Source of the DNA: Pusillimonas sp. TS35
Lineage (GTDB): Bacteria; Pseudomonadota; Gammaproteobacteria; Burkholderiales; Burkholderiaceae_B
Assembly: GCF_009857885.1 (NCBI RefSeq)
Contig: NZ_WWER01000008.1
Coordinates: 62,001-126,000, forward strand
Direction of reading: 5' to 3'
DNA: 64,000 bases
Shown: positions 1 to 8,793 of the stretch, piece by piece
Numbering within the stretch: position 1 is the stretch's first letter
Layout of the letters: every line of letters begins with the position of its first letter
Notes under the pieces: generated by a model
Told to the model about the DNA's origin: nothing
The model's database searches: none
The model's input: the letters and a program-made list of their open reading frames with translations, nothing else
Made by a program: the position numbers and the translations under genes

Positions 1-1842
1 GCCAGACCCTTCCAACGCACGCGCCAACAGCAGGCGGGCTGAGGCCGCCCCCACCGCCCCAGCCAGCAGCAGTTCGGTAAACCTGACCCATTCCGTGTCA
101 GCGCGCGCATCGGCGCTCAACGCATGGCCCTGCTCTGCAGCGCGCTCTTCAAATGCCTGCTGGGCGGTGCGCTCACCAACGACGCGGCTTGCCAGTGCGA
201 GCAGATCGGCTACCCGCACACTGCCGCGCCATTGACCTGCCTCCATGCTCCGCCTCGCGGCGTAGGGTTCGAGAAACGGTTCGGCGCGCAAGCGCTCGCC
301 CAAGCTCGGGCGCCAACGCGCCGACACCAGCATCATGGCCGCCGTGTTCAGAGACAATGACCAGAACGTGCCATGTGTGATGGGATCCCAGCCCTCCGCT
401 CCGAACAACTGCCGCGGCCGGAGCCACGACAGCCCGAACAGCCCGTGCTCCAGCCACGTATGATCCAGCCAGCCGGCTTCGGTAAAGGTAGGCAGCAGCA
501 ACGTGTAAACCCAAACTGCAAAGCCGATCATTAGGCCGGCTTCGACGCCTTGCCTACTCGCGCCACGCCAATACAGGCCGCCAATCAGGCCCGGGCCAAA
601 CTGTGCCATGGCGGCAAATGCCATCAACCCGAACGACGCCAGTGCCTCATCGCCCGAAATAGCCCGGTTGTAGCCATATGCCAATGCCGCAAGACTAATG
701 ATCGCTCCTCGCCGTATCCACAGTACGGTCGAGGCCACGTCACCGTGCAACGCCTTGCCGCCCCGCCGGCGCAGTAATACCGGCATGACGAGATCGTTGC
801 TTGCCATGGTGGCCAGTGCCACGCTGGCAATGATGACCATGCCGGTCGCCGCAGAAAAACCGCCGATATAGGCGATCACGGCCACCGCTGTCTGGTTCTG
901 CATCAACGGCAGCGCCAGCACGAAGCTGTCGGGCGCCACCTCGCCATGCGTGCCGAACAGCGCAACCCCTGCACTGGCAATAGGCAGCACCATCACGCAG
1001 ACAATAAGCAGGTAACCGCCGAACAGCCAGCGCGCGCGGCGGATGTCGCTGACATTGGCGCACTCGACGACAGCTACATGAAACTGCCGCGGAAGACAGA
1101 CCATGGCCGCGAACGCCAGCAACGTCTGGCCCACGAACCCTACCGGCGGAGTGTTTTCGATCAACGCCTGCGTAGCCCGTACGACGCCGCCGCCAAGGTC
1201 ATCGAGCCAACTCGCGGCAAACAGCCCCACCACCACCAAGGCCAGTAGCTTGACCAGTGATTCGAACGCCACCGCCAGCATCAGACCGGGCCGGTGCTCG
1301 GTGGCGTCGACCTGCCGGGTGCCAAACAGAATCGAAAACAACGCCATGACCGCCGCAACATAAAAGGCGGGGTCGCCCACGATGCTGGACGCCTGCGTGG
1401 TACCGCCCAGCACGCCCAGGCTGATGGCCACCGCCTTGTACTGCAGGGCAAGATAGGGGATGGCGGCAATGATCGCCATCACTGACACCAGCGCCGCCAG
1501 CCGCTGCGAACGGCCATAGCGCGCGGAGATGAAATCGGAGATGGAAACAGTATTCTGGCTCTGGGCGACCAGTGCAAGGCGTTCGAGAATACGCCAACCA
1601 AAAACAAGCAACAGCAGCGGCCCCAGATAAATGGGCAGGTAGCCGATGCCTTGGCGCGCCGCCGAGCCGACAGCGCCGTAGAATGTCCAGGACGAGCAGT
1701 ACACCGCCAGCGCCAGGCTGTAGACGGCCGGCCGCAGCCATGTGCGCTGCGGATAAAGTGGATATTTGTCTCCCGCCCAGGCCACGGCGAACAATAATGC
1801 CGCATAACCCAGAGACACCACCACCAGCCACACTGGCAGCAT
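1..1842 (-). CDS. Sodium/solute symporter-type sensor histidine kinase, N-terminal part
   Basis: This reading frame is open through the left edge of the window, so only the first 614 codons are seen. It starts at an ATG (1842) preceded by a GGGGGAG ribosome site. The protein begins with hydrophobic segments (MLPVWLVVVSLGYAALLF) and continues as about a dozen membrane helices typical of the SSS/PutP family, with motifs such as ISARYGRSQRLAAL and FGPGLIGGLYWRG. Near the edge it carries WVRFTELLLAGAVGAASARL, a segment I associate with the linker in PutP-like hybrid kinases (CbrA class), so the kinase domain should lie outside the window. Such proteins couple a transporter-like domain to a two-component pathway. 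A plain symporter is the alternative, but that linker argues against it. No ligand can be inferred. Confidence 0.8.
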   Translation of the reverse strand, partial: MLPVWLVVVSLGYAALLFAVAWAGDKYPLYPQRTWLRPAVYSLALAVYCSSWTFYGAVGSAARQGIGYLPIYLGPLLLLVFGWRILERLALVAQSQNTVSISDFISARYGRSQRLAALVSVMAIIAAIPYLALQYKAVAISLGVLGGTTQASSIVGDPAFYVAAVMALFSILFGTRQVDATEHRPGLMLAVAFESLVKLLALVVVGLFAASWLDDLGGGVVRATQALIENTPPVGFVGQTLLAFAAMVCLPRQFHVAVVECANVSDIRRARWLFGGYLLIVCVMVLPIASAGVALFGTHGEVAPDSFVLALPLMQNQTAVAVIAYIGGFSAATGMVIIASVALATMASNDLVMPVLLRRRGGKALHGDVASTVLWIRRGAIISLAALAYGYNRAISGDEALASFGLMAFAAMAQFGPGLIGGLYWRGASRQGVEAGLMIGFAVWVYTLLLPTFTEAGWLDHTWLEHGLFGLSWLRPRQLFGAEGWDPITHGTFWSLSLNTAAMMLVSARWRPSLGERLRAEPFLEPYAARRSMEAGQWRGSVRVADLLALASRVVGERTAQQAFEERAAEQGHALSADARADTEWVRFTELLLAGAVGAASARLLLARALEGSG

Positions 1843-1900
1843 CGTTGCTCCCCCTTGTTCTTTGCCGAATCGTCGTTATCTGATTTCCGTGTATTGTCCG

Positions 1901-3061
1901 CTATCCGCCATCGCTTGATGTCAGATAGCGCTTGCGCGCGAAATACAACAGCAGCGCGAAAGCGATCAGCGCCATCATGCCCAAGGACCACCAGAACCCC
2001 GATACGGTCCGCAAGCCAGGAATGAACTCGAAATTCATGCCGAAAATGCCCGCGATGAGGTTTAGCGGCAGAAATATTGCTGTAATTGCCGTGAGCGTGC
2101 GCATCACGTCGTTGGTGCGGTTGCTCTGGATATTGAAATGGATCTGCACAGCCGTTTCTGCACTGTTTTCCAGTTCGCGGATATGGCGCGACACACGCTC
2201 GATATGCTCCTGGATATCACGGCTGCGCACCAGCAGCAGCTCGTGCGCATAGCGGGCCGCTTCGCTTTGCCCCACCGGCCACTCGGCCAGCATATCCATC
2301 CATTGCGTCAACGCATTGCGCTGGTCTTCACACAAGTCGTACAGATGATGCAGCGCCTGCCTCGCTTTGAGCAGGCCGGACCAGTCATCGAACCGGCTGT
2401 CAGGCCGCAGCAGCTTCTGCTGCCAATGATCCAGCCGGCGCGACATTACCCGACGCAGATCCAGGTAGCCGTCTACCATCATGCTGATCATATGCAGCAT
2501 CAGCTCTGCCGGAGAACCGGGCAGACGCACGGCCCCATAGGCAACACCTTTGCCGTTGCCGCGCAAGGGCACTTCTTCCTCCAGCCTTTTCAGGCGTTCC
2601 TCATAAGCGTCAATGACGCTGAAATCTTCGGTATGCACTGTCAACAGCAACTGGTCGAACACCACAAAACCCACAGGTGTCGTCTGCACCTTCGCGGACG
2701 GCACCTTGCCGGCAGGGCCTGGTCTGGCAGGCTTGCCGGCCGTCCGCACAGCCGTCTCCGATGATCGGCCGCTTTCCCGCTCTTCGTCTGCCAATCCACG
2801 AAACACAAGTTGGTCGTAGTTCGACGTGAAATCGAAGTGCGATGGCAGGTTGTTGTTCAACAGATCCGAGATATGCAGATCCAGCAGGCGCCGGCCGGTC
2901 AACGCGTGCACCTGATCCTGCAGCGCATTAACGTTCTCTGCCAGATACGTTCGTGTACATACGAGCCACACAAAGGCGCCATCACCGATCTGGGCGGGGA
3001 TATCGTCGAGCACACGCAAGGCAGTGTCGGCCTCGATCAGGAAAACACGTGTTCGGCTCAT
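1901..3061 (-). CDS. CorA/ZntB-family divalent metal transporter
   Basis: The 386-residue product ends with the two membrane helices of the CorA superfamily. The signature GMN (followed by FEFIPGL) lies at about residues 341-343, just after the first helix. The long soluble N-terminal part carries acidic and leucine-rich helices as in CorA/ZntB funnels. Family members are homopentameric inner-membrane channels for Mg2+, Co2+ or, for ZntB, Zn2+; the substrate cannot be read from the sequence. The start at 3061 has AGGAG eight bases upstream, whereas an in-frame ATG at 3091 has none. An Ala/Pro/Lys-rich insertion of about 35 residues near residue 110 interrupts the cytoplasmic domain. The LysR gene upstream ends only 26 bases away on the same strand, so they may be cotranscribed. 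Confidence 0.85.
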   Translation of the reverse strand: MSRTRVFLIEADTALRVLDDIPAQIGDGAFVWLVCTRTYLAENVNALQDQVHALTGRRLLDLHISDLLNNNLPSHFDFTSNYDQLVFRGLADEERESGRSSETAVRTAGKPARPGPAGKVPSAKVQTTPVGFVVFDQLLLTVHTEDFSVIDAYEERLKRLEEEVPLRGNGKGVAYGAVRLPGSPAELMLHMISMMVDGYLDLRRVMSRRLDHWQQKLLRPDSRFDDWSGLLKARQALHHLYDLCEDQRNALTQWMDMLAEWPVGQSEAARYAHELLLVRSRDIQEHIERVSRHIRELENSAETAVQIHFNIQSNRTNDVMRTLTAITAIFLPLNLIAGIFGMNFEFIPGLRTVSGFWWSLGMMALIAFALLLYFARKRYLTSSDGG

Positions 3062-3087
3062 GCCAGGCTCCTTGGTTTTGGATTGCA

Positions 3088-4050
3088 TCATGGCGATAAA
3101 GGTATGGGCTCAGCGCCGCTTTGCAAAGCATGAAGCAGTGCCCTGCCCGCTGCGCCCAATCGGTCGGACGGGTAAATCGCGCCCAGCGGCTGCAGCATAC
3201 CTTGAGCCGGCAGCGCAATCGCGCCGATCTGGCCTGTGCGCATCAACGCCCCAGCCAGGCTGCGCGGCATCAGGCACAGCGCGGACTCGGCTTCGAAGAT
3301 GGCCACCATGACGGCAAGCGGCATGCTGGCGCCGCTGAACGGATAAACACGCGGCGACATACCCAGACGTCTGAACAATGCGTCGAAAACCGCACGGCCC
3401 GCGGTATGGTCGGGCGGCTGGATCCAGGGATAATCAGCGAGCGATTCGAGCCGATGGTCCACTTCCCCACGCGACAGCGGATGCCCCGGCCGACTGACAA
3501 TGATCGACTCATCGCTGAGTAGGGCTTTAAATAAAAAGCCATGGGGCAGGGAATCAGGCGGTCTGCAGAAGAGGATGTCAAACTCACCCTTGATCAGTGA
3601 TGGCAGCAATGCCATCCGTGTCCCCTCCTCGACACTCAGGTGTATGCCGGGGTTGCGCGCAATGAAATCTGGCAAGCGCACAGCCAGCAGGCTGCTGGCA
3701 GCAGCGGGGATCGCCCCCAGCCGCAGACGGGAAACTGCGCCGTCATTGAGCAAAGCCAAGCCCTCTGTCACCGAATACAGCGAGCTCAGCATATTGCGGG
3801 CGTAGTCTGCAACCAGTTGGCCCTTCTGGGTGAGACGCATGCCGCGGGCGTGGCGCTCGAACAACTGCGCCCCGATCAGCATTTCGATGTCTCGTATAGC
3901 GTGAGTGGCAGCGGGTTGGCTCATGCCGACGCGGGCTGCGGCATGTTGTATGCTGCCCATATCGGCCACCAGGCCGATCAGCTGCAGGTGCCGCAACCGG
4001 CCCTTGGCAAGCAAGCGGGCCATCAGAACATGATGCTGAGATGACGCCAT
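3088..4050 (-). CDS. LysR-family transcriptional regulator
   Basis: The 320-residue protein has an N-terminal winged helix-turn-helix at about residues 20-75 (GSIQHAAARVGMSQPAATHA, then LFERHARGMRLTQKG), followed by a periplasmic-binding-protein-like effector domain (RLRLGAIPAAASSLL onward). This is the canonical LysR layout. The start at 4050 is preceded by AGGAGAGGGG; an upstream in-frame ATG at 4122 would add 24 residues without a good ribosome site. It is transcribed away from the Bug receptor and amidohydrolase genes at 4315-6713, the usual divergent arrangement for a LysR regulator and its target. The effector is unknown. Confidence 0.9.
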   Translation of the reverse strand: MASSQHHVLMARLLAKGRLRHLQLIGLVADMGSIQHAAARVGMSQPAATHAIRDIEMLIGAQLFERHARGMRLTQKGQLVADYARNMLSSLYSVTEGLALLNDGAVSRLRLGAIPAAASSLLAVRLPDFIARNPGIHLSVEEGTRMALLPSLIKGEFDILFCRPPDSLPHGFLFKALLSDESIIVSRPGHPLSRGEVDHRLESLADYPWIQPPDHTAGRAVFDALFRRLGMSPRVYPFSGASMPLAVMVAIFEAESALCLMPRSLAGALMRTGQIGAIALPAQGMLQPLGAIYPSDRLGAAGRALLHALQSGAEPIPLSP

Positions 4051-4144
4051 GCCCCTCTCCTGATGACAGCCGGCCTTCGCGCCCGCGCCCTGTTCGCCGC
4101 GCGGCGGGAACGGGATGAGCAACGCATCAGTGCCGCCAAGATAT

Positions 4145-4201
4145 AAGAATTTTGAATACCAATGCCAATATAGTTATTGGAAATATAAATGTCAAATTCT
4201 T
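4145..4201. promoter_or_regulatory. Nested inverted repeats in the lysR/bug divergent control region
   Basis: The 264-base interval between the divergent lysR and bug starts is AT-rich at its centre. Two nested dyads are visible: AAGAATTTTGA (4145-4155) with TCAAATTCTT (4192-4201), and inside them CCAAT (4159-4163) with ATTGG (4176-4180). LysR proteins typically bind interrupted dyads of the T-N11-A kind between divergent promoters, so this is the most likely operator region. The assignment is inferred from position and symmetry only. Confidence 0.4.
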
Positions 4202-4314
4202 CATAATAAACAACCAAGTATTACCCCATCGCCCTCATCCGCCCAGGTGCGGGCAGCCCTTGCAAGGGTATCCCTCTTCGTCCCTGACTCTCAGACCCTA
4301 CACCAGGAGCCTAC

Positions 4315-5292
4315 ATGAACACTCGCCCCTTCCTGGCCGCGGCGTTTGCGCTATGCGCCGTCGCCAGCACACCGGCCCACGCTGCCGATGCCTATCCCGA
4401 CCACCCTATTCGCCTGATTGTGCCATTTGCGCCGGGCGGTTCCACCGATCTACTCGCGCGCGCTGTTGCCGAGGGGCTGCGCACCGAACTGGGCCAGACG
4501 ATTGTCGTGGAAAACGCGGCAGGCGCCGGTGGCCAGATTGGCACGCAGCAGGTGGAGCGCGCCAAGCCCGATGGCTATACGCTTGGCGTCGGTACCGTAA
4601 GCACACTGGTGGTCAACCCGCTGATCAAGCCCGGTCAGAACAACGAGCCGAAACTGGCGCCCATTTCGCTGCTGGCCGAATCACCCGCTGTGTTGATGGT
4701 CAACCCCTCTGTCAAAGCGAATACGCTCGACGAACTGGTCACCGCCATCAAGGCAGACCCGCAGGCATATTCCATGGGCTCGCCGGGCGTTGGCTCCGTG
4801 GGCCACTTGAACCTGGCCGCTTTCAATGCAAAGTTCAAGACTGACATTCTGCACGTACCCTATCGTGGCATGGGCCCAGCCATTACGGCGGCGCTCAGCG
4901 GCGAGACACCGCTGATCGTCGACCAATACGCCTCGGCCGCCGGCCAGGTAGCCGCTGGAAAACTGAAAGCGCTGGCCGTCTACGCCCATGAGCGTCTACC
5001 CAAGCTACCCAATGTACCGACCATGAAAGAGCTCGGCTATCCAGATCTGAACAGCCTCACCATCACCTGGTTCGGCCTCGTCGCGCCGCAAGGCACGCCG
5101 TCAGAGGTCATTGCGCGCCTGAACAAGGCGGTGAAAGACGCCCTGGCCAAGCCCGAAATGCAAAAAACCATGGAAAACATGGGTTTGACACCTATGCCCA
5201 GCACACCTGAGCAATTTACGACCCGCATTAGCGATACCTCGACAAACGTTCGCGCAACGATCAAAGAATCAGGCATCTCGCTGGCGGAGTAG
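4315..5292 (+). CDS. Bug (TctC)-family periplasmic solute-binding receptor
   Basis: The 325-residue product has a signal peptide with cleavage after about residue 23 (PAHA-ADAYP). The Bug core follows: YPDHPIRLIVPFAPGGSTD, then VVENAAGAGGQIGT and KPDGYTLGVG. Bug proteins are the extracytoplasmic receptors of tripartite tricarboxylate transporters and are greatly expanded in Bordetella relatives; ligands are usually carboxylates or amides. AGGAG lies eight bases before the ATG. The M20 amidohydrolase starts two bases after the stop codon, so the pair is translationally coupled and the receptor probably captures the substrate of that enzyme. No TctA or TctB membrane gene is nearby. Confidence 0.93.
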   Translation: MNTRPFLAAAFALCAVASTPAHAADAYPDHPIRLIVPFAPGGSTDLLARAVAEGLRTELGQTIVVENAAGAGGQIGTQQVERAKPDGYTLGVGTVSTLVVNPLIKPGQNNEPKLAPISLLAESPAVLMVNPSVKANTLDELVTAIKADPQAYSMGSPGVGSVGHLNLAAFNAKFKTDILHVPYRGMGPAITAALSGETPLIVDQYASAAGQVAAGKLKALAVYAHERLPKLPNVPTMKELGYPDLNSLTITWFGLVAPQGTPSEVIARLNKAVKDALAKPEMQKTMENMGLTPMPSTPEQFTTRISDTSTNVRATIKESGISLAE

Positions 5293-5294
5293 GC

Positions 5295-6713
5295 ATGGAT
5301 GAGCTCAAAGAACTGTCGCAGATGCTGGACGCGCAGCGCGAGCGCTACACCAGCCTGAGCGACCGGATATGGGAACTGGCGGAATTGCGGTTCCAGGAAA
5401 CCGAATCAGCCGCCATGCACGCCGACATGCTCGAGGCAGAAGGCTTTCGGGTACAGCGCGGCGTAGCAGGCATGCCCACTGCCTTTATCGCCGAAGCGGG
5501 CGACGGCGGCCCGGTGGTCGGTATCCTGGGCGAGTATGACGCCTTGTCGGGCATGAGCCAGGAAAGCGGTGCACTGGTCTGCACCCCCAGTACCGACATT
5601 CCAAACGGCAACGGCCACGGTTGCGGGCATCACTTGCTAGGCACTGCGGCGCATGCCGCGGTGGTGGCGGTAAAAGCGCTGCTGCAGGCGCAAGGTATGC
5701 CGGGGCGCGTGCGTTTCTATGGCTGCCCCGCTGAGGAGGGCGGTTCAGGCAAAACGTATATGGCGCGGGCGGGCCTGTTCGACGATGTCGACGCGGTTCT
5801 CACCTGGCACCCCGCGTCCTACACCGGCACCTGGACGCAATCGTCGCTGGCAAACCTGCAAGCCAGCTTCCGCTTCAAGGGTGTTGCGGCCCACGCCGCC
5901 AATGCTCCGCACCTGGGCCGCAGTGCCCTGGATGCCGTCGAGTTGATGAACGTCGGCTGCAACTACTTGCGCGAGCACATGCCATCGGACGCACGCTTTC
6001 ACTATGCGGTCACCAACACCGGCGGCATGTCGCCGAACGTAGTGCAATCCGACGCCGAGGTGCTGTATTTGATCCGCGCCCCGCGCAATGAGCAAGTCGA
6101 TGACCTGTATGCGCGCATACAGCGCGTGGCACAAGGCGCGGCGCTGATGACGGACTGCAAGGTCGAGATCATCTTCGACAAGGCGTGTTCCAACTATATG
6201 CCCAATCGCACGCTCAACGACGTACTTGATGAAACCCTGCGCGGGCTGGATGCGCCGCACTATTCAGAAGCAGAGCAGCAGGCCGCCCAAGGCCTGTTCG
6301 GTGTCATCAGCGACAGCGACATCGCGTCGGCCAATAGCAATCTTGGGCAGGTGTTGCGCCAGCCCAAGCCGCTATTCCAGGGCGTCGCGTCGTATAGGCG
6401 CGACGACGACCGGGTGATGTTCGGCTCCACCGATGTGGGCGATGTGAGCTGGGTGGCGCCCACGGCCCAGTTCTGGGGTGCCTGTTATGCCTACGGCACA
6501 GCTTTCCATTCGTGGCAGATGGTGTCGCAAGGGAAACAGGGCTTTGCGCACAAGGGCATGCTGTACGCCGCCAAAGCACTGGCCGCCACCGCCTACAGGC
6601 TGATGGGCATGCCCGAGACACTTGCACGCGCGAAGGCCGAACTGCAAGACGCACGCAACGGGCAGCCCTATAAATGCCCGATCCCGCCGACCATCGAACC
6701 GCGCCGGGCCTAA
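5295..6713 (+). CDS. M20-family amidohydrolase, AbgB-like
   Basis: The 472-residue product resembles the AbgB branch of M20 metallopeptidases, which cleave N-acyl or p-aminobenzoyl amino acids. Visible metal-site motifs are GNGHGCGHHLLG near residue 105, the acidic pair in CPAEEGGSGKTYM near 145, and the His in LTWHPASYTG. The lid/dimerisation region with AAHAANAPHLGRSALDAVEL follows near residue 195. There is no signal peptide, so it acts in the cytoplasm. The start is two bases after the Bug receptor stop, with GGAG inside the end of that gene. Together the two genes look like an uptake-and-hydrolysis pair for an amide or peptide-like substrate controlled by the divergent LysR. The exact substrate is unknown. 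Confidence 0.88.
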   Translation: MDELKELSQMLDAQRERYTSLSDRIWELAELRFQETESAAMHADMLEAEGFRVQRGVAGMPTAFIAEAGDGGPVVGILGEYDALSGMSQESGALVCTPSTDIPNGNGHGCGHHLLGTAAHAAVVAVKALLQAQGMPGRVRFYGCPAEEGGSGKTYMARAGLFDDVDAVLTWHPASYTGTWTQSSLANLQASFRFKGVAAHAANAPHLGRSALDAVELMNVGCNYLREHMPSDARFHYAVTNTGGMSPNVVQSDAEVLYLIRAPRNEQVDDLYARIQRVAQGAALMTDCKVEIIFDKACSNYMPNRTLNDVLDETLRGLDAPHYSEAEQQAAQGLFGVISDSDIASANSNLGQVLRQPKPLFQGVASYRRDDDRVMFGSTDVGDVSWVAPTAQFWGACYAYGTAFHSWQMVSQGKQGFAHKGMLYAAKALAATAYRLMGMPETLARAKAELQDARNGQPYKCPIPPTIEPRRA

Positions 6714-6735
6714 GCAACCGCCTCGCCCGCCGGCT

Positions 6736-7575
6736 TCAGCCGGCCACAGGCCCCGGCGGCGCCGGCAGTTGCACCATGTCAAGTTGTCGGTACACTTCTT
6801 CGCACACTCGCCAGAGCTCGTCGCGCGCCACTTCGCCTGAAAGCGCGTAGCCGAGCTTCCCATCGACCCAATAGAACACCCGCACGGCCCCCTCCTGGGC
6901 AAAGCGGAAAGCCGTTTGCCCGCCGCGCGCTTCACGCGTCACGTAGAGCGTCAGGCGCTGGCCCTGGCTATCACCATACATGAGCTGTGCCACTGCGCCC
7001 TGTTCGCCAGGCAGCACCCGCCCGCCCACCAGCGTGTACCCCACACTGGCCAATACAGGCACGCGCAGCGGCTCACCCAAGCGCCGGGACAGCCACCGCA
7101 CCATGGCCTGCTCCTGGTCCGCCTTCACTTCGACCGGCCGGCCCATGTCGCTGGCAAACACCTGGTGCGCCACAGCCGCGCGCTGGGCCAGCCGTTCACC
7201 CTCCACCGCCGAGGCCACGGCAACTGCCTGTTGAGCGTCCCAGACCCCGCGCGCCTGCCATGCAACCAGCGCCCCAATTGCCGTGCATACCAAGCCGGCA
7301 GCCAGTGCATGCCACCATGTGCGTGCCGGCTTGCGCGCCAACGACAGTCGCAGAGGGATGGGCTCGTCCTGCACGTCGTCCAGCGCTGTGCGCAACAGTT
7401 GATTCTGCCGCCGCCACGCTTCGACCTGCGTACGCGCCGACGCATGCGTGGCAATGTAAGCCTCTACCAAGCCGCTGCGTTCGCTACCCAGTTGGCCGTC
7501 TACATAGGCATGCAGGTCGGCCTCGGTAACCGGGCCTTCGTCAGCGGGATAAGAGCCGGAATAGCGCTCATTCAT
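6736..7575 (-). CDS. Anti-sigma factor, membrane-anchored
   Basis: The 279-residue protein has a short N-terminal cytoplasmic domain (TEADLHAYVDGQL near residues 17-29) typical of COG5662 anti-sigma factors, a single membrane helix at about residues 88-106, and a periplasmic C-terminal domain of about 170 residues. The ATG at 7575 follows the sigma-factor stop by one base; a longer reading from 7647 would overlap the sigma gene. By analogy it sequesters the adjacent ECF sigma factor at the membrane until a periplasmic signal arrives. The signal is unknown. No CXXC or HXXXCXXC zinc motif is visible in the N-terminal domain, which argues against a redox-sensing ZAS type. Confidence 0.85.
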   Translation of the reverse strand: MNERYSGSYPADEGPVTEADLHAYVDGQLGSERSGLVEAYIATHASARTQVEAWRRQNQLLRTALDDVQDEPIPLRLSLARKPARTWWHALAAGLVCTAIGALVAWQARGVWDAQQAVAVASAVEGERLAQRAAVAHQVFASDMGRPVEVKADQEQAMVRWLSRRLGEPLRVPVLASVGYTLVGGRVLPGEQGAVAQLMYGDSQGQRLTLYVTREARGGQTAFRFAQEGAVRVFYWVDGKLGYALSGEVARDELWRVCEEVYRQLDMVQLPAPPGPVAG

Positions 7576-7576
7576 A

Positions 7577-8119
7577 TCATTTGACCCTACGCAGCATGTG
7601 GGTTTGCGCTGCTGCTGCCAAGGTAGCCCCCGCCTGGGGCTCGGCATCCATCAGCGCAGCCAGGCGCTGGCGCGCCCGCGACAGGCGCGACATTACTGTA
7701 CCAATCGGTACATCGAGTACCTGCGCCGCCTCCTTGTAACTGAACGACTCGACCGCCACCAGCAGAATCACCGCACGCAACTCCGGCCCCAGCCTGATCA
7801 ACAAGGCGTCGAGGTCGCGCAATTCAAGCGCATCGGACTGCGTGGGCCGTACCCAACCGTCCGGCAGATCGCCACCCGTGTCCAGCTCGACTTGCCGCTG
7901 CCGGGCACGCGCGTGATCAATAAACTGATTGTGCATGATGCTGAACATCCAGGCCCGCAGCGGCCCGCGTCGGCGCCATCGGCTATAGCCGCTCCAAGCA
8001 CGCTCGAGCGTGTCCTGAACGAGATCGTCCGCCAGGTCGCGATCGCCGGTCAACCCGCGCGCGTAGCGGCGCAGGCTGGGGATGCAGGCGGTGATCTGGG
8101 CGGCAATCTCGTCAGACAT
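7577..8119 (-). CDS. ECF-type RNA polymerase sigma factor
   Basis: The 180-residue protein has sigma region 2 (RYARGLTGDRDLADDLVQDT, residues 18-37, and RAWMFSIMHNQFIDHAR) and region 4 (SYKEAAQVLDVPIGTVMSRL, about residues 126-145). It lacks regions 1 and 3, as ECF factors do. It is followed one base later by its probable anti-sigma gene and preceded, 26 bases upstream, by a small secreted COG4315-type protein, suggesting a three-gene operon. A GGAAT/CGTCTA element ahead of the first gene suggests autoregulation. Confidence 0.92.
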   Translation of the reverse strand: MSDEIAAQITACIPSLRRYARGLTGDRDLADDLVQDTLERAWSGYSRWRRRGPLRAWMFSIMHNQFIDHARARQRQVELDTGGDLPDGWVRPTQSDALELRDLDALLIRLGPELRAVILLVAVESFSYKEAAQVLDVPIGTVMSRLSRARQRLAALMDAEPQAGATLAAAAQTHMLRRVK

Positions 8120-8145
8120 GGCTCAACGCGTGATGTGATGTGCAA

Positions 8146-8523
8146 TCAGGGCTTGACCACGTGCCAGACATCCTTGACGTTGTCGCCTTTTTTATCGCCT
8201 GGTTTCGCGTCGTTCTTGAACAGATACAGCGGCATGCCCTTGTATGTCCACTGGCTGGTGCCATCCGTGCGCATAATCGTGGACCAATCCCCCTGCACCG
8301 CGGCGCCCGCCTCGGCCTTGAAAGGCGGCCAGTTCGTCGCGCACTGATCATAGCAGGCACTCGTGCCGCTGCCCGCCTTGTCTTTGTCGAAGGTGTACAG
8401 CGTCATGCCTTTCGCGTCGGCCAGCACACCGTCGTGAGTCTGTGCCGGTGCCTGGGCGTAGGCCGCGCCTGCCGTCATGGCGGCCGCAGCCAGAAGGGAC
8501 ATCAAAACGCGTGAAGTTGTCAT
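8146..8523 (-). CDS. Secreted protein with Yx(FWY)xxD repeats (COG4315)
   Basis: The 125-residue product carries a signal peptide (MTTSRVLMSLLAAAAMTAGA, cleavage after AYAQA) and the two characteristic repeats of COG4315: GMTLYTFDKD near residue 43 and GMPLYLFKND near residue 100. A conserved cysteine pair lies in ACYDQCATNWPPF. The family is periplasmic, common in proteobacteria and without a known function. The start at 8523 has AGGAG seven bases upstream. It is the first gene of an apparent operon with the ECF sigma and anti-sigma genes and is probably a target of that sigma factor. Confidence 0.88.
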   Translation of the reverse strand: MTTSRVLMSLLAAAAMTAGAAYAQAPAQTHDGVLADAKGMTLYTFDKDKAGSGTSACYDQCATNWPPFKAEAGAAVQGDWSTIMRTDGTSQWTYKGMPLYLFKNDAKPGDKKGDNVKDVWHVVKP

Positions 8524-8558
8524 GGTAAATCTCCTCATGAGGGTGGTTAGTATCAGGG

Positions 8559-8586
8559 TAGACGGACTGTCCCGCTGTTTTATTCC
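8559..8586 (-). promoter_or_regulatory. Putative ECF-sigma promoter
   Basis: Read on the minus strand, GGAAT (8586-8582, within GGAATAAA) is followed after 17 bases by CGTCTA (8564-8559), about 36 bases before the COG4315 start codon. GGAA(C/T)-N16/17-CGTC is a common ECF promoter pattern, so the operon is probably autoregulated. The match is by eye and needs transcript mapping. Confidence 0.45.
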
Positions 8587-8793
8587 AACTGGTCGTCATT
8601 AATGACCATCCTGACACCCCGACTGCACCGATCAGCATACTGAATGCCCGAACGTGAGAGGCGGGACGCGACTGGTTTCGGGCAGCGGGAATTCTGATGT
8701 AATCACCGCCGTTTAACCGGTGCCAGCCCCGTCGTTCCTCGTGACATACTGTCGCCATCCGTTTCTGGAGCATCCATCCCCAGGAGTGATGTC

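Noticed and set aside
1199-1831. A 210-codon minus-strand frame inside the symporter-kinase gene
   Set aside because: It lies one phase off a longer frame that encodes clear SSS-family helices and has a strong ribosome site; its own peptide is Arg/Cys-rich and unlike any protein.
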